Part shown: in pieces, positions 27,213 through 35,587 of the stretch
How the letters are laid out: each line of letters begins with the position of its first letter
Numbering within the stretch: the stretch's first letter is position 1
Assembly: GCF_002868735.1 (NCBI RefSeq)
Contig: NZ_CP025612.1
Coordinates: 620,001-684,000 of the forward strand
Reading direction: 5' to 3'
DNA length: 64,000 nt
Origin: Niveispirillum cyanobacteriorum
GTDB taxonomy: Bacteria > Pseudomonadota > Alphaproteobacteria > Azospirillales > Azospirillaceae
Position numbers and translations under genes: made by a program
Notes under the pieces: model-generated
Told to the model about the DNA's origin: nothing
Databases searched by the model: none
Seen by the model: the letters and a program-made list of their open reading frames with translations, nothing else

Positions 27213-27230
27213 TCAGAATAGCAATTCTAA
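27213..27230. promoter_or_regulatory. Operator site E of the AGAA-N6-TTCT regulon
   Basis: TCAGAATAGCAATTCTAA has the repeat AGAAT-AGCA-ATTCT, 81 bases before the monooxygenase start. It faces site D across the same interval, so both divergent units are probably repressed together. Confidence 0.68.
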
Positions 27231-27310
27231 TTCGAAAGCCATGGACGCCGTGACCGTACCCCTGAACGGGGCGCTGCCGGAACGCACCGATGGCCGCACA
27301 GGAGGAAACC

Positions 27311-28417
27311 ATGCGTTTTTCGACCTTTCTGAATGCCCGCTGCATGGGTGAGGAACAGGACCGCGACTTGTTGCTGGATCTGGTGGAGCATGTGGAGCGT
27401 GCGGAGGCAGCGGGATTCGACGCTGTTTTCCTGCCCGATCATCATTTCACCGGTTATATGCCCATGGCGTCCGATCCGATGATGTTTGCCGCCTATCTGG
27501 CCGCGCGGGTCAAGCGCATGCATTTCGGCTTCTCCGTGACCACGGTTCCGCTGCACCATCCCGTCCGGTTTGTTGAGCGCGTGAACATCCTGGATCAACT
27601 GACGGAGGGCCGTCTGCTCGTCGGTGTCGGCAGCGGCACGACACCGGAGGAGATGATCGGCTTCGGCGTTAACTACAAGGAAGCGTCGCGTCTGGCGGAA
27701 GAAAACCTGGCCATTGCCGAGCAGCTTTGGGCCAAGAAGGCTGAAGAAGCGCCCGTGACTTTCGACAATGGCCATTACAAGGGTGAGGTGGTGCAACGCA
27801 TCGCCCCTGTCGCCTACACGCCCGGCCATGCCCGGCTGATGCCGGTGGCGATGAAGGAAAGCAGCGCACGGCGCGCCGCACAGTTCGGTTGGCCCGCCTT
27901 CATCCCGGCCTTCACCCCGCCGCAGATCGGCGGGACCGAGCCGTTCAAGCATGTGCAGAAATTCTTCACGATCTATCGTGATCTGCTGCTGGCTGCCGGG
28001 CATTCCGCTGAACGCGTTGCCGATGCCCTGTCCTGGACCACGCACACCTATCAGTGTGTTCATATTGCAGAGACGGATGAACAGGCCCGCGCCGAGCTGG
28101 AGGAAATCCTCACGGACTATCAGGCCGCGGTGGAGCGTGAGGCTGCTTTTAATGCCAAGGCAGAGGCGACGGAAGCCAACAAGAAGACCGACCGCACGCC
28201 CAATGCCCTGACCGACGACTGGATCGGCACCTGGTGCCTCTATGGCAGCCCGGAGACGGTGATTGAGCATCTGAAGCCCTATCAGGAACTGGGCATCGGC
28301 AATGTGCTCTGCGGCCTGCTGACCGGTCCGCTGACCGCCAAACGCAAGGCGTACGCGAACCAGACCATGGATTATCTGTCGCGCGTCGTCATGCCCGCTT
28401 TGAAGGGGGGTGCGTGA
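27311..28417 (+). CDS. Luciferase-like (LLM class) flavin-dependent monooxygenase
   Basis: A 368-residue TIM-barrel flavoprotein of the bacterial luciferase class, using reduced FMN and oxygen. The start at 27311 is preceded by AGGAGGAAACC. The N-terminus MRFSTFLNARCMGEEQDRD and the segments VFLPDHHFTGYMP and LLVGVGSGTTPEEM are typical of the alkanesulfonate/limonene-type LLM group. The next gene, overlapping as TGATG, encodes a flavin reductase that would supply FMNH2. In this regulon the likely substrate is the aglycone or a fragment of it; this is inference. Confidence 0.87.
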   Translation: MRFSTFLNARCMGEEQDRDLLLDLVEHVERAEAAGFDAVFLPDHHFTGYMPMASDPMMFAAYLAARVKRMHFGFSVTTVPLHHPVRFVERVNILDQLTEGRLLVGVGSGTTPEEMIGFGVNYKEASRLAEENLAIAEQLWAKKAEEAPVTFDNGHYKGEVVQRIAPVAYTPGHARLMPVAMKESSARRAAQFGWPAFIPAFTPPQIGGTEPFKHVQKFFTIYRDLLLAAGHSAERVADALSWTTHTYQCVHIAETDEQARAELEEILTDYQAAVEREAAFNAKAEATEANKKTDRTPNALTDDWIGTWCLYGSPETVIEHLKPYQELGIGNVLCGLLTGPLTAKRKAYANQTMDYLSRVVMPALKGGA

Positions 28418-28977
28418 TGGCAAAACCGCTGATCGTCGGGTTCGGGGGTACCACCCGACCCGGCTCGTCCGGGGAGCGGATGGTGGCTGCCGTTCTGGCG
28501 GCAACCGAGCAGCTGGGTGCTGAAACCCGCCTGTTCGGTGGCGCCGCATTGGCCGCCATGCCGCATTTCGCCCCGGAGAATCCGGGCCGCACGGTGGAGC
28601 AGATCGAGTTTGTGGAGGCGGTGCGCGCCGCCGACGGCATCGTCATCGGGAGCCCCGGCTACCATGGCGGCGTGTCAGGTCTGGTGAAGAATGCCATCGA
28701 CCTGCTGGAGGATCTGCGTACCGACGCCCGCGTCTATTTCGACGGGCGCGCTGTGGGCCTGATCGTGACGGCGGCGGGGTGGCAGGCAGGCGGGGTAACC
28801 CTGTCCGCCCTGCGCAGCATCACCCACGCCATGCGCGGCTGGCCCACGCCGCTGGGCATCGCCATCAACACAATCGCGCAAAAGCCGTTTGATGCCGATG
28901 GCCGTCTGGTCGATGCCGATATCATCGCGCAGGTGAATGCCCAGGCTGCACAGGTCATGGCGCTGGCGCGGCGCTAA
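28417..28977 (+). CDS. NADPH-dependent FMN reductase
   Basis: A 186-residue flavodoxin-like reductase. The FMN-phosphate loop is GGTTRPGSSGERM (residues 9-21), and the IGSPGYHGGVSGLVKNAID segment near residue 75 is the hallmark of the SsuE/NADPH-dependent FMN reductase family. The ATG shares bases with the monooxygenase stop (TGATG), so the two are probably made in step as a two-component monooxygenase. A GTG one codon upstream is an alternative. Confidence 0.88.
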   Translation: MAKPLIVGFGGTTRPGSSGERMVAAVLAATEQLGAETRLFGGAALAAMPHFAPENPGRTVEQIEFVEAVRAADGIVIGSPGYHGGVSGLVKNAIDLLEDLRTDARVYFDGRAVGLIVTAAGWQAGGVTLSALRSITHAMRGWPTPLGIAINTIAQKPFDADGRLVDADIIAQVNAQAAQVMALARR

Positions 28978-29008
28978 ACAACGATAAGCTCCTATCGGGG
29001 AAGAACCC

Positions 29009-31372
29009 ATGTCCACCCATCCGCTTGATCTCGCGGCGCTGACCAGTGGCCGCGACATGTGGTCCACGGCCGCACTGCCCGGCATCCGTTCCATCATGAT
29101 GGCCGATGGGCCCATGGGTATCGCGTCGGGACGCGTCGATGAACGCGATGTTGCGGTGCTGACGCCCTGTGGCACGGCGCTGGGCGCCAGTTTTGATGCC
29201 GATCTGGTGGCGCGGGTAGGGGCGATTGTGGGTATGGAGGCGCGACGCCTGGGCGTCGATGCCGTTCTGGCCCCCAATCTGAACCTGCAGCGCAGCCCGC
29301 TTTGCGGTCGGGCGTTTGAGCTTTATGGCGAAGACCCGTTTCTGGCGGGGCATTTGGGTGCCGCTTGGATCAGCGGTTTGCAGGGCCAGGGTGTCGGTTC
29401 CGTCGCCAAGCATCTGGTCTGCAATGACAGCGAGACCGACCGCGACAGCATGAATGCGGTCGCCAGCGACCGCGCCCTGCATGAATGCTACTTGCTGCCA
29501 TTCGAAATGGCGGCGGCGGCGGGATGTGTGGGCATGCTGGCTGCCTATAACCGCCTGAATGGCGATTATTGCGTGGAGCATAAGGAACTTCTAACCGACA
29601 TCGTGAAGGGCGAATGGGGCTTCACCGGCTTCATCGTGTCTGATTGGTTCGGTGGACGCGATACCTTGCGGTCGGCCCATGCCGGGCTGGATCTCGACAT
29701 GCCGGGGCCGGACCGGGTGCTTGGCACCAAGTTCGCAGCGGCGGTACGCGACGGACAGGTGCCGTTGGAACGGCTGGCCGATGCCACGGGCCGCGTGGCC
29801 AACGCCGTTGCCCGTATCGACGCCCTGCCGCGTCAGGCGCCGATCGTTGATCCCGATGCCACATTGGTGGAGGCTGCGGCGGCTGGCTTCGTCCTTCTGA
29901 AGAATGATGGCGACGTTCTTCCGGTTTTCCCCAAACGGGTCCGCCGCATCGCCATCATCGGCCCCAATGCTGCCAGCCCCTGTTTGCAGGGCGGCACCTT
30001 CGCCAAGATCGCCGTTCGTCCCGATTTCGTCACTCCCTTGCAGGCCGTCCGTGACCGGTTCGGTGACAAGTGCGAAGTGCTGTATGAACAGGGTGTGGAG
30101 CCGGAATACCGCCTGCCGCCGATTAGCGCCACGCCCGCCCGCGATCTGGGCGACGGGGCCACGCGCGGCCTGACGGTTGAATGGCTTCCGGCGGACGGCG
30201 ACACGCCTGTCCACGCCGAAACCCGTGACACCAATTCCCTGACCTGGTTCGTGGGGCTTCCGGGCACCGACGCCCTGAAACTGCCTGGGCGCATCCGCGC
30301 TACCGGATGGATCACCCCGGAACGCAGTGGCCCGCATCGCCTGCATGTTGGCGGTACCGGTCCGGTCACGCTGTCGGTTGATGGCGAACAGGTCTTTGCC
30401 GGCGGTGGCCCGGTCTCCCCATCGGACCTGATGGGCATTCTGAAGGGTGGCGACAGCCAGTCGGTGGTTGTGGACCTGAAGGCGGGGCAGCCCGTGCTCC
30501 TGCGTTTCGAATTGACCTACACCCCCGCTCGCGCGCAAGGCTTGTGGTACGGCGTGCGTGGTCCGGACCTGCCTGAAGCGATGCTGGCGCGCGCCGTTGC
30601 CGCCGCCGCCAAGGCCGATCTGGTCCTGCTGATGCTTGGTGAGACAGCGGATGCCGGTGTGGAAAGCAAGGACCGTGCGGGCACTGCCCTACCGGCAGCG
30701 CAGATCGATCTGATCGATCGTATCCGGCATGTGAATACCAACATTGTCGCCATCTGCAACGTCGCCCACGCCTTCGACCTCTCCTGGCAGGACAAGGTGC
30801 GCGGCCTGATGATCACTTGGTATCCGGGTGAGCAATATGGCCCGGCCCTGGCCCAGGTCTTGGCCGGCGATCGTGAACCAGGCGGGCGCCTACCCATCAG
30901 CATCGCCGCCCGCGACGCCGATTACCCCGCCTTCGACCTGAAGCCGCAAGCCGGTGGTGCCGTGCCGTACCGGGAAGGCCATTTGATCGGCTACAAGGGC
31001 ATGCAGGCGGCGGGAAACGATCCGCTGCATGCCTTCGGCACCGGTTTCGGCTATGCGCACTTCGACCTGCTGGAAGCGGCGGTGGCGGGGGAAACGGCGC
31101 AGGGTGTTGTGGTTTCCGTGCAGATACGCAATCTGTCGGACCGGCCCGGTAAGGCCGTGCCCCAGGCCTATGTCGCGGGGGCGGACGGTGTGCGTCATCT
31201 GTGGGCCTTTGCCGCTGTCACGGTGCCGGCGGGCGAAACGGTGGATGTCAGCCTGATCTTGCCACCGCGCGCCTTTCAGCATTGGGACGGCGGTTGGAAG
31301 ACAACGGGACCGCATCAGGTCCTTATCGGCTGGAACAGCCGCGATCTGCCATTCTCCTTCCAGATCGGGTAA
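29009..31372 (+). CDS. Cytoplasmic GH3 beta-glycosidase with inserted PA14-like domain
   Basis: A 787-residue glycoside hydrolase family 3 enzyme. The N-terminal barrel carries KH (134-135) and the nucleophile Asp212 in FIVSDW; the second domain begins near residue 285 (GFVLLKNDGDVLP). A PA14-like beta module (about 370-520) interrupts the second domain, and a fibronectin-III-like domain closes the protein. There is no signal peptide, so it acts in the cytoplasm on imported glycosides. It is third in the operon with the monooxygenase pair, under operator 27213. It probably removes O-linked glucose from the same plant compounds. Confidence 0.9.
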   Translation: MSTHPLDLAALTSGRDMWSTAALPGIRSIMMADGPMGIASGRVDERDVAVLTPCGTALGASFDADLVARVGAIVGMEARRLGVDAVLAPNLNLQRSPLCGRAFELYGEDPFLAGHLGAAWISGLQGQGVGSVAKHLVCNDSETDRDSMNAVASDRALHECYLLPFEMAAAAGCVGMLAAYNRLNGDYCVEHKELLTDIVKGEWGFTGFIVSDWFGGRDTLRSAHAGLDLDMPGPDRVLGTKFAAAVRDGQVPLERLADATGRVANAVARIDALPRQAPIVDPDATLVEAAAAGFVLLKNDGDVLPVFPKRVRRIAIIGPNAASPCLQGGTFAKIAVRPDFVTPLQAVRDRFGDKCEVLYEQGVEPEYRLPPISATPARDLGDGATRGLTVEWLPADGDTPVHAETRDTNSLTWFVGLPGTDALKLPGRIRATGWITPERSGPHRLHVGGTGPVTLSVDGEQVFAGGGPVSPSDLMGILKGGDSQSVVVDLKAGQPVLLRFELTYTPARAQGLWYGVRGPDLPEAMLARAVAAAAKADLVLLMLGETADAGVESKDRAGTALPAAQIDLIDRIRHVNTNIVAICNVAHAFDLSWQDKVRGLMITWYPGEQYGPALAQVLAGDREPGGRLPISIAARDADYPAFDLKPQAGGAVPYREGHLIGYKGMQAAGNDPLHAFGTGFGYAHFDLLEAAVAGETAQGVVVSVQIRNLSDRPGKAVPQAYVAGADGVRHLWAFAAVTVPAGETVDVSLILPPRAFQHWDGGWKTTGPHQVLIGWNSRDLPFSFQIG

Positions 31373-31392
31373 TTGCATCGCCCAAATTTTGT

Positions 31393-31417
31393 GGAACCAC
31401 AAGGTTTCCAAATCGTT
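31393..31417 (+). promoter_or_regulatory. EcfG-type stress promoter before the CBS protein gene
   Basis: GGAAC (31393-31397), 16-base spacer, CGTT (31414-31417): the exact consensus of the alphaproteobacterial general-stress sigma factor. The CBS gene starts 74 bases downstream. An 8-bp inverted repeat (CCACAAGG at 31397, CCTTGTGG at 31419) overlaps it and might serve as a hairpin for the preceding GH3 gene. Confidence 0.72.
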
Positions 31418-31490
31418 TCCTTGTGGCAAGGAGATGGTTTGGCGACCTTGTGGGTCGCCGCCATCCCTCCGCTGGCAGATGGAGGCCGAC

Positions 31491-31922
31491 ATGAAGGTAA
31501 GCGAGGCAATGTCACGCGATGTGCGCGTGGCCAACCCGACCGAAAGCATCGAGGACGTGGCGCGGATGATGGCGGACCAGGATGTGGGTTCGCTGCCGGT
31601 GGGCGAGGGCGACCGTCTGGTCGGTATGGTGACTGACCGCGACATCGTGGTCCGTGCCGTTGCCGCCGGTCGTGGCCCCGGCACCAAGGTCCGCGACGTC
31701 ATGAGTGGCAATGTGAAATATTGCTTCGATGATGAAGAGATCGAAGCCGTATCGCGCAACATGGGCAATATCCAGGTCCGGCGCTTGGCCGTGCTTAACC
31801 GTGAGAAGCGGCTCGTCGGCATTCTGTCGCTGGGTGATGTGGCGGTGAATGCACCACAGGTCGCCGGTCATGCCCTGGGCGGGGTTTCCCGCCCGGCGGG
31901 CGATCATAATCAACGCGCCTGA
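31491..31922 (+). CDS. Tandem CBS-domain protein
   Basis: A 143-residue cytoplasmic protein made of two CBS domains (about residues 5-60 and 72-128), a pair that forms a Bateman module binding adenine nucleotides. The start MKVSEAMSRDV follows GGAGG. Stand-alone CBS proteins of this kind are common in alphaproteobacterial stress regulons, and an EcfG-type promoter lies upstream. The DUF6496 gene follows closely and is probably in the same operon. The binding partner is unknown. Confidence 0.88.
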   Translation: MKVSEAMSRDVRVANPTESIEDVARMMADQDVGSLPVGEGDRLVGMVTDRDIVVRAVAAGRGPGTKVRDVMSGNVKYCFDDEEIEAVSRNMGNIQVRRLAVLNREKRLVGILSLGDVAVNAPQVAGHALGGVSRPAGDHNQRA

Positions 31923-31940
31923 CGCTGGGGGAGGATGCCG

Positions 31941-32252
31941 ATGCCCCGCCAGAGCGATGAGCAGAAGAATATCGTCCGCAGCGTCATGCATGATTTCAAG
32001 CACGGGGAACTGGAGAGTTCTTCAGGCGACACGGTGAAAAGCCGTAAACAGGCGATTGCCATCGCCCTGCATGAGGCCGGCGCATCGAACCAGGAAAGTC
32101 CGGCTGCCAACAGCCGCAATCTGCTTAGGACCCGCCAGGCCGGCGACCGGCAGCCCACACGCGCACAGCTTTATGAAGAAGCAAAGCGCAAGGGCATCAA
32201 CGGTCGGTCCCGCATGTCGAAGACGGAACTGTCGCGTGCCTTGTCGCGTTGA
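31941..32252 (+). CDS. DUF6496 small basic protein
   Basis: A protein of about 103 residues, rich in Lys, Arg and Ser. It opens with MPRQSDEQKNIVRSVMHDFK and has the family segment KSRKQAIAIALHEAG, seen in small proteins called DUF6496, whose role is unknown. The C-terminus (QLYEEAKRKGINGRSRMSK) resembles a SAP/Rho-N-like helix-turn nucleic-acid element. GGGGGAGG precedes two close ATGs at 31935 and 31941; spacing favours 31941. It is probably co-expressed with the CBS gene. Confidence 0.75.
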   Translation: MPRQSDEQKNIVRSVMHDFKHGELESSSGDTVKSRKQAIAIALHEAGASNQESPAANSRNLLRTRQAGDRQPTRAQLYEEAKRKGINGRSRMSKTELSRALSR

Positions 32253-32327
32253 TTGTCCGTTCTTATCCCCGATCTCCCTGACCTGGGCGGCGGACCATAT
32301 GGCCCGCCGCCCGCCCTTTTTAAGGAT

Positions 32328-33452
32328 CTATGGGATGAAGACATGCTTGGGTACATGCGTGATCCGGCAGGCAAGGTCGGCTTCGCCCGATGCGACGATG
32401 TAATGATCGCCTGCATCGACGATGCCCGTCGTGAAAACCACGTCACGGACATAAAGCTGATGCTCGATAGGTTTGGTCAGTTCCGCTGATGGCTCCAGCA
32501 CCGGCTCGGCCGGGCTATGAAGGACACAGGCGGGATCGTCGCGGTCCAGAAGAGACCAGTAGGTACGATAGATACCCACGATTTCCTTCGGTTCCACCCC
32601 GTGCCACAGGCTGAGCCAGCCATGATCGGTCAGGATCGGGGGGGCGCCCCCGCCCATGCGCGCCGTAGCCACGGTGCCCGACCGTGGCCGTAGGCCCGGC
32701 CGCCGGCAAGGTTTCCAATGCCTGCCATCCGGCGAGGTGGCGAGATTGATTGATGGGCCCGCCCGCCAGGGGCTTCCCGGTGGATAGGCGAAGTAGAGAT
32801 CGCCCAGGGGGCGGGTCTGTGCCCAGTATCGCCCATCGATACGTCCTTCGAAGATCAGCATATCCTTGTTCTGATGATCCAGGACGATATCGTCGAAACC
32901 CCAGTTCAGACCGTCGCCGGAACAATACAGCGTGGTGGAATGCCGCTCCGGGCTGACCGAACAGGTGGTCATCATATACAGGTCGTCGACTTTGGAAATC
33001 CGCGCATCCTCAACGCCATAGCACTGGAAGGAGGCGCTTGGTGCGATGGCCCGGTCATAGTGGATGGCGATCCGGTCCAGCCCGTCGGGGCTGAGTTCCA
33101 CTGGCAGCAGCCAGGACAGCGAGGTCAGTGCCATAATGCGCCAGCCGCCGCCATGGATTAGGAACTTTCGTGGATCGGCAGTATCGACCAGTTCCAAAGG
33201 CCAAGCATCCAGCAGGAAACGCCCGCTGTCATCGTCCCAGCGGATAGCATGCACATGCTTGTCACGGATGGGATCGCACAGCGCCTCTGCCACCCTGACC
33301 ATTAGCAACAGGTTTCCGTTCGGCAGCCTGGTCAGGCCGGGATTGAAGGCCCCCAGGATGAAGGTATCCGCGCCCAATTGCCCCGCCAGCGGGGACAATG
33401 ACAGGTCAATATCGTCGGGTGATAGGATCAGCTTGTCGATGGCGAAACGCAT
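32328..33452 (-). CDS. GH130-family glycoside phosphorylase/hydrolase (first copy)
   Basis: A 374-residue five-bladed beta-propeller of family GH130, whose members phosphorolyse or hydrolyse beta-mannosides. The signature GVEDARI near residue 145 contains the Asp proposed as general acid. The N-terminal FNPGLTRLPNGNLLLMVRV segment is also typical. The start at 33452 (MRFAIDKL) is chosen because the longer frame would overlap the MscS gene. It is the third gene of a unit with a small membrane protein and MscS. The family is clear; the substrate is not. Confidence 0.83.
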   Translation of the reverse strand: MRFAIDKLILSPDDIDLSLSPLAGQLGADTFILGAFNPGLTRLPNGNLLLMVRVAEALCDPIRDKHVHAIRWDDDSGRFLLDAWPLELVDTADPRKFLIHGGGWRIMALTSLSWLLPVELSPDGLDRIAIHYDRAIAPSASFQCYGVEDARISKVDDLYMMTTCSVSPERHSTTLYCSGDGLNWGFDDIVLDHQNKDMLIFEGRIDGRYWAQTRPLGDLYFAYPPGSPWRAGPSINLATSPDGRHWKPCRRPGLRPRSGTVATARMGGGAPPILTDHGWLSLWHGVEPKEIVGIYRTYWSLLDRDDPACVLHSPAEPVLEPSAELTKPIEHQLYVRDVVFTTGIVDAGDHYIVASGEADLACRITHVPKHVFIP

Positions 33453-33474
33453 AGATTTTCTTGCTCCCTGGCTG

Positions 33475-34266
33475 TCAGGCCGGCGTGATGTCGCGGCGCA
33501 GATCACGCAGGTGGCGGATCATGTCCTCCCGGGCCCGCACCACATCCTGGGTCCGGGTCCAGGCCTGAACGGTCAGTTCGACATCTTGCGCGCTTAACGC
33601 CGTGACGGTGACCGTGGGGGGCGGGCTGGTCAGCAGCAGGCGGTCATCCGCCATCTCTCCCCGCAGATGGGCTGCTGTCGCCTCTGGGTCCCGGTCCATG
33701 GGGATGGTGACTGTCATACTGATCCGCCGCGTGGGATAGGCGGACAGGTTTGCAATGGCCGCGGTGCCCCAGACCTGTCCGTTCGGCAGCAGGACCTTCA
33801 CATTGTCCCCGGCGGCAATCTCCGTCATGAAGACATTGAGGCTGACCACGATCCCACTCTTGCCCGCCACCTCAATCATGTCGCCGATGCGGAAGGGCCG
33901 GAATATCAGCAGCATGATCCCGGCAGCCAGATTGGAAAGGGTACCCTGAAGGGCCAACCCGATTGCCAGCGACGCCGTGCCTAGAATGGCCACAAGGCTG
34001 GTTGCCTGCACGCCCGCCACCTGCAGGATCAGCACGAAGGTGACGGCTAAAATCCCGTAATAGGTGAGGCTGGACAAGAACGCTGTGACCGTCTCGTCCA
34101 TGTGGGTGGCGGCGCCTATACCGCGTTTGACCATATTCATGGCGATGGATGCCGTCCACCGGCCTAGCAGCAGGATGATGATGGCCGCGATCATGCGCAG
34201 GCCATAGACGATCAGGATATTCTCCACCTGCGCCAGTTCCGGAACATCGCCGAACATCGTCTTCAA
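33475..34266 (-). CDS. Small mechanosensitive channel (MscS family)
   Basis: A 263-residue inner-membrane channel. Three hydrophobic segments occupy about residues 15-120. The third carries the pore-lining Gly/Ala pattern ASLAIGLALQGTLSNLAAGI, followed by the beta domain LIFRPFRIGDMIEV. The length is close to E. coli MscS (286). It releases solutes on hypo-osmotic shock. The gene overlaps the small membrane protein gene by 4 bases and shares its EcfG-type promoter. Confidence 0.92.
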   Translation of the reverse strand: MKTMFGDVPELAQVENILIVYGLRMIAAIIILLLGRWTASIAMNMVKRGIGAATHMDETVTAFLSSLTYYGILAVTFVLILQVAGVQATSLVAILGTASLAIGLALQGTLSNLAAGIMLLIFRPFRIGDMIEVAGKSGIVVSLNVFMTEIAAGDNVKVLLPNGQVWGTAAIANLSAYPTRRISMTVTIPMDRDPEATAAHLRGEMADDRLLLTSPPPTVTVTALSAQDVELTVQAWTRTQDVVRAREDMIRHLRDLRRDITPA

Positions 34267-34490
34267 AACCCCCGGTGACCGCCCGTCAGGAGAAAGGCCA
34301 GAACCATCGCCAGGATGGCCAGCGCGATCCCGACGCCCAGCACATAGCGCATGGGCTTCACATCAACGGCCTGCCGCTCGGGCGGCGATGAATGCATGAC
34401 GGGACCGTCCCGGCTCATATGCAGGTGTTGTTCGGATACTTGCGGTTCCTGTTGGTCCGGGTCGCGGCCTGGGTCCGGCGGATGCGCCAT
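34263..34490 (-). CDS. Small single-pass membrane protein
   Basis: A 75-residue protein with a Pro/Asp/Gln-rich N-terminal region and one C-terminal transmembrane helix (YVLGVGIALAILAMVLAFLL). The start at 34490 is preceded by AAGGAGA. It is not a recognised family. It is first in the operon with MscS, immediately behind the EcfG-type promoter. A role as an accessory to the channel or in envelope stress is a guess from position. Confidence 0.7.
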   Translation of the reverse strand: MAHPPDPGRDPDQQEPQVSEQHLHMSRDGPVMHSSPPERQAVDVKPMRYVLGVGIALAILAMVLAFLLTGGHRGF

Positions 34491-34521
34491 GGTAGTCTCC
34501 TTGCGTGGCGTCTTCCCTGAC

Positions 34522-34546
34522 AACGGTCCGGGGCACTTTGTGTTCC
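34522..34546 (-). promoter_or_regulatory. EcfG-type stress promoter before the small membrane protein/MscS/GH130 unit
   Basis: On the minus strand GGAAC (34546-34542), 16-base spacer, CGTT (34525-34522): a perfect EcfG consensus. The first start codon lies 32 bases downstream. Confidence 0.72.
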
Positions 34547-34675
34547 ATTTGGAAACTTTTGCAGCAGTCGAGAGCATCGGGTGTACTGCCGATGCAAGTT
34601 CGCTATTCACGCGCAGGTGAGTTAAAAATTTCCAATATCAGCCGAATAAAGCATCTGAAAGCGGGGAGCATGTGC

Positions 34676-35443
34676 ATGAGCAGACGCGGTGTGGAGCCGC
34701 ATCTGGCGCGATTGCGTCGCCATGCACGGGCGATGGCGGGAAGCCAGTCATCAGGCGACGCCTATGTCACGGCCTTGCTAGACATCATCAATGCCGATGC
34801 CAGCATCCTGCATGACCCACGTTGTCCGCGCGTCGGTCTGTTCCGGCTATACAGTCAACTCGTGGCCACAACGTCCCGCGACACCGGGGAAAGCGGTCCC
34901 GCAGACCTGCGGCAGTTGCCGGCACCTGCCATGCTGCCGCACCAGATCCGTGAAGCATTGCTGCTGATGTCGGTTGAACGCTTTTCCATAGGTGAGGTTG
35001 CCGAGATCATGGGTGTTGCCCCGCCAGAGGTGCAGGCATTGGTGGATGCGGCGGGTGAAAGCCTGGCGGCGCTTGGCGGGGCAGAGGTGATGATCATCGA
35101 GAGTGAACCGCTGATCGCCATGAATATCAAACAGATCGTGGAGGATCTGGGCCTGCGGGTGAACAGCATGCCGCCGACACACGGCAGAGCGCTGCCAATG
35201 CTGCACCATCATACCCCGGACCTGATCATCGCTGATGGCGGCAGTCATCTTGCTGTCGTGGAGGACCTGTATACCGCCGGTAAACCGCCGGTGATCTTCA
35301 TCTCCGCCTATCCGGAAATGGTCCTGACCGGAAGCCGTCCGGAACCTGTTTTCGTCGCCGCCAAGCCCTTTGATCCAGCGGAAATTAAGGCTTTGATTTT
35401 CCAGGCCCTGTTCTTCGCCGACCTTGACTGGGACAAGGCCTGA
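34676..35443 (+). CDS. phyR: PhyR-type response regulator with a degenerate receiver
   Basis: PhyR proteins join a sigma-factor-like N-terminal domain to a C-terminal receiver and, when phosphorylated, titrate the anti-sigma factor NepR to release EcfG. The 255-residue product shows the sigma-like region (residues 5-130, GSQSSGDAYV and REALLLMSVERFSIGEVAEIMG) and the receiver (136-250). Phosphoacceptor candidate Asp187, Ser210 and Lys230 are present. However, the acidic pair is Glu-Ser (142-143) rather than Glu-Asp, and the loop after Asp187 is shortened. ATG 34676 follows GGGGAG; the longer open frame upstream crosses the divergent promoter. No nepR or ecfG is nearby. Confidence 0.83.
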   Translation: MSRRGVEPHLARLRRHARAMAGSQSSGDAYVTALLDIINADASILHDPRCPRVGLFRLYSQLVATTSRDTGESGPADLRQLPAPAMLPHQIREALLLMSVERFSIGEVAEIMGVAPPEVQALVDAAGESLAALGGAEVMIIESEPLIAMNIKQIVEDLGLRVNSMPPTHGRALPMLHHHTPDLIIADGGSHLAVVEDLYTAGKPPVIFISAYPEMVLTGSRPEPVFVAAKPFDPAEIKALIFQALFFADLDWDKA

Positions 35444-35478
35444 TCATGTCGAGTTTACGGCTTTCTCACGGCAATACG

Positions 35479-35503
35479 GGAACAACGGCGCCAGTCGACT
35501 GTT
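35479..35503 (+). promoter_or_regulatory. EcfG-type stress promoter before the DUF892 gene
   Basis: GGAAC (35479-35483), 16-base spacer, TGTT (35500-35503), one mismatch from the EcfG consensus. The start codon lies 85 bases downstream. Confidence 0.55.
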
Positions 35504-35587
35504 TCCTATATGGAACCGATTGGTCTGGCGCGCATCAGAGCCGCCACCCGGAACGGTCCCGACAGCCAACGCCACAGGAGAGCCACC

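Noticed and set aside
31397-31426. 8-bp inverted repeat as terminator of the GH3 gene
   Set aside because: No T tract, and it overlaps an exact EcfG-type promoter, which explains the sequence better. Kept only as a note there.
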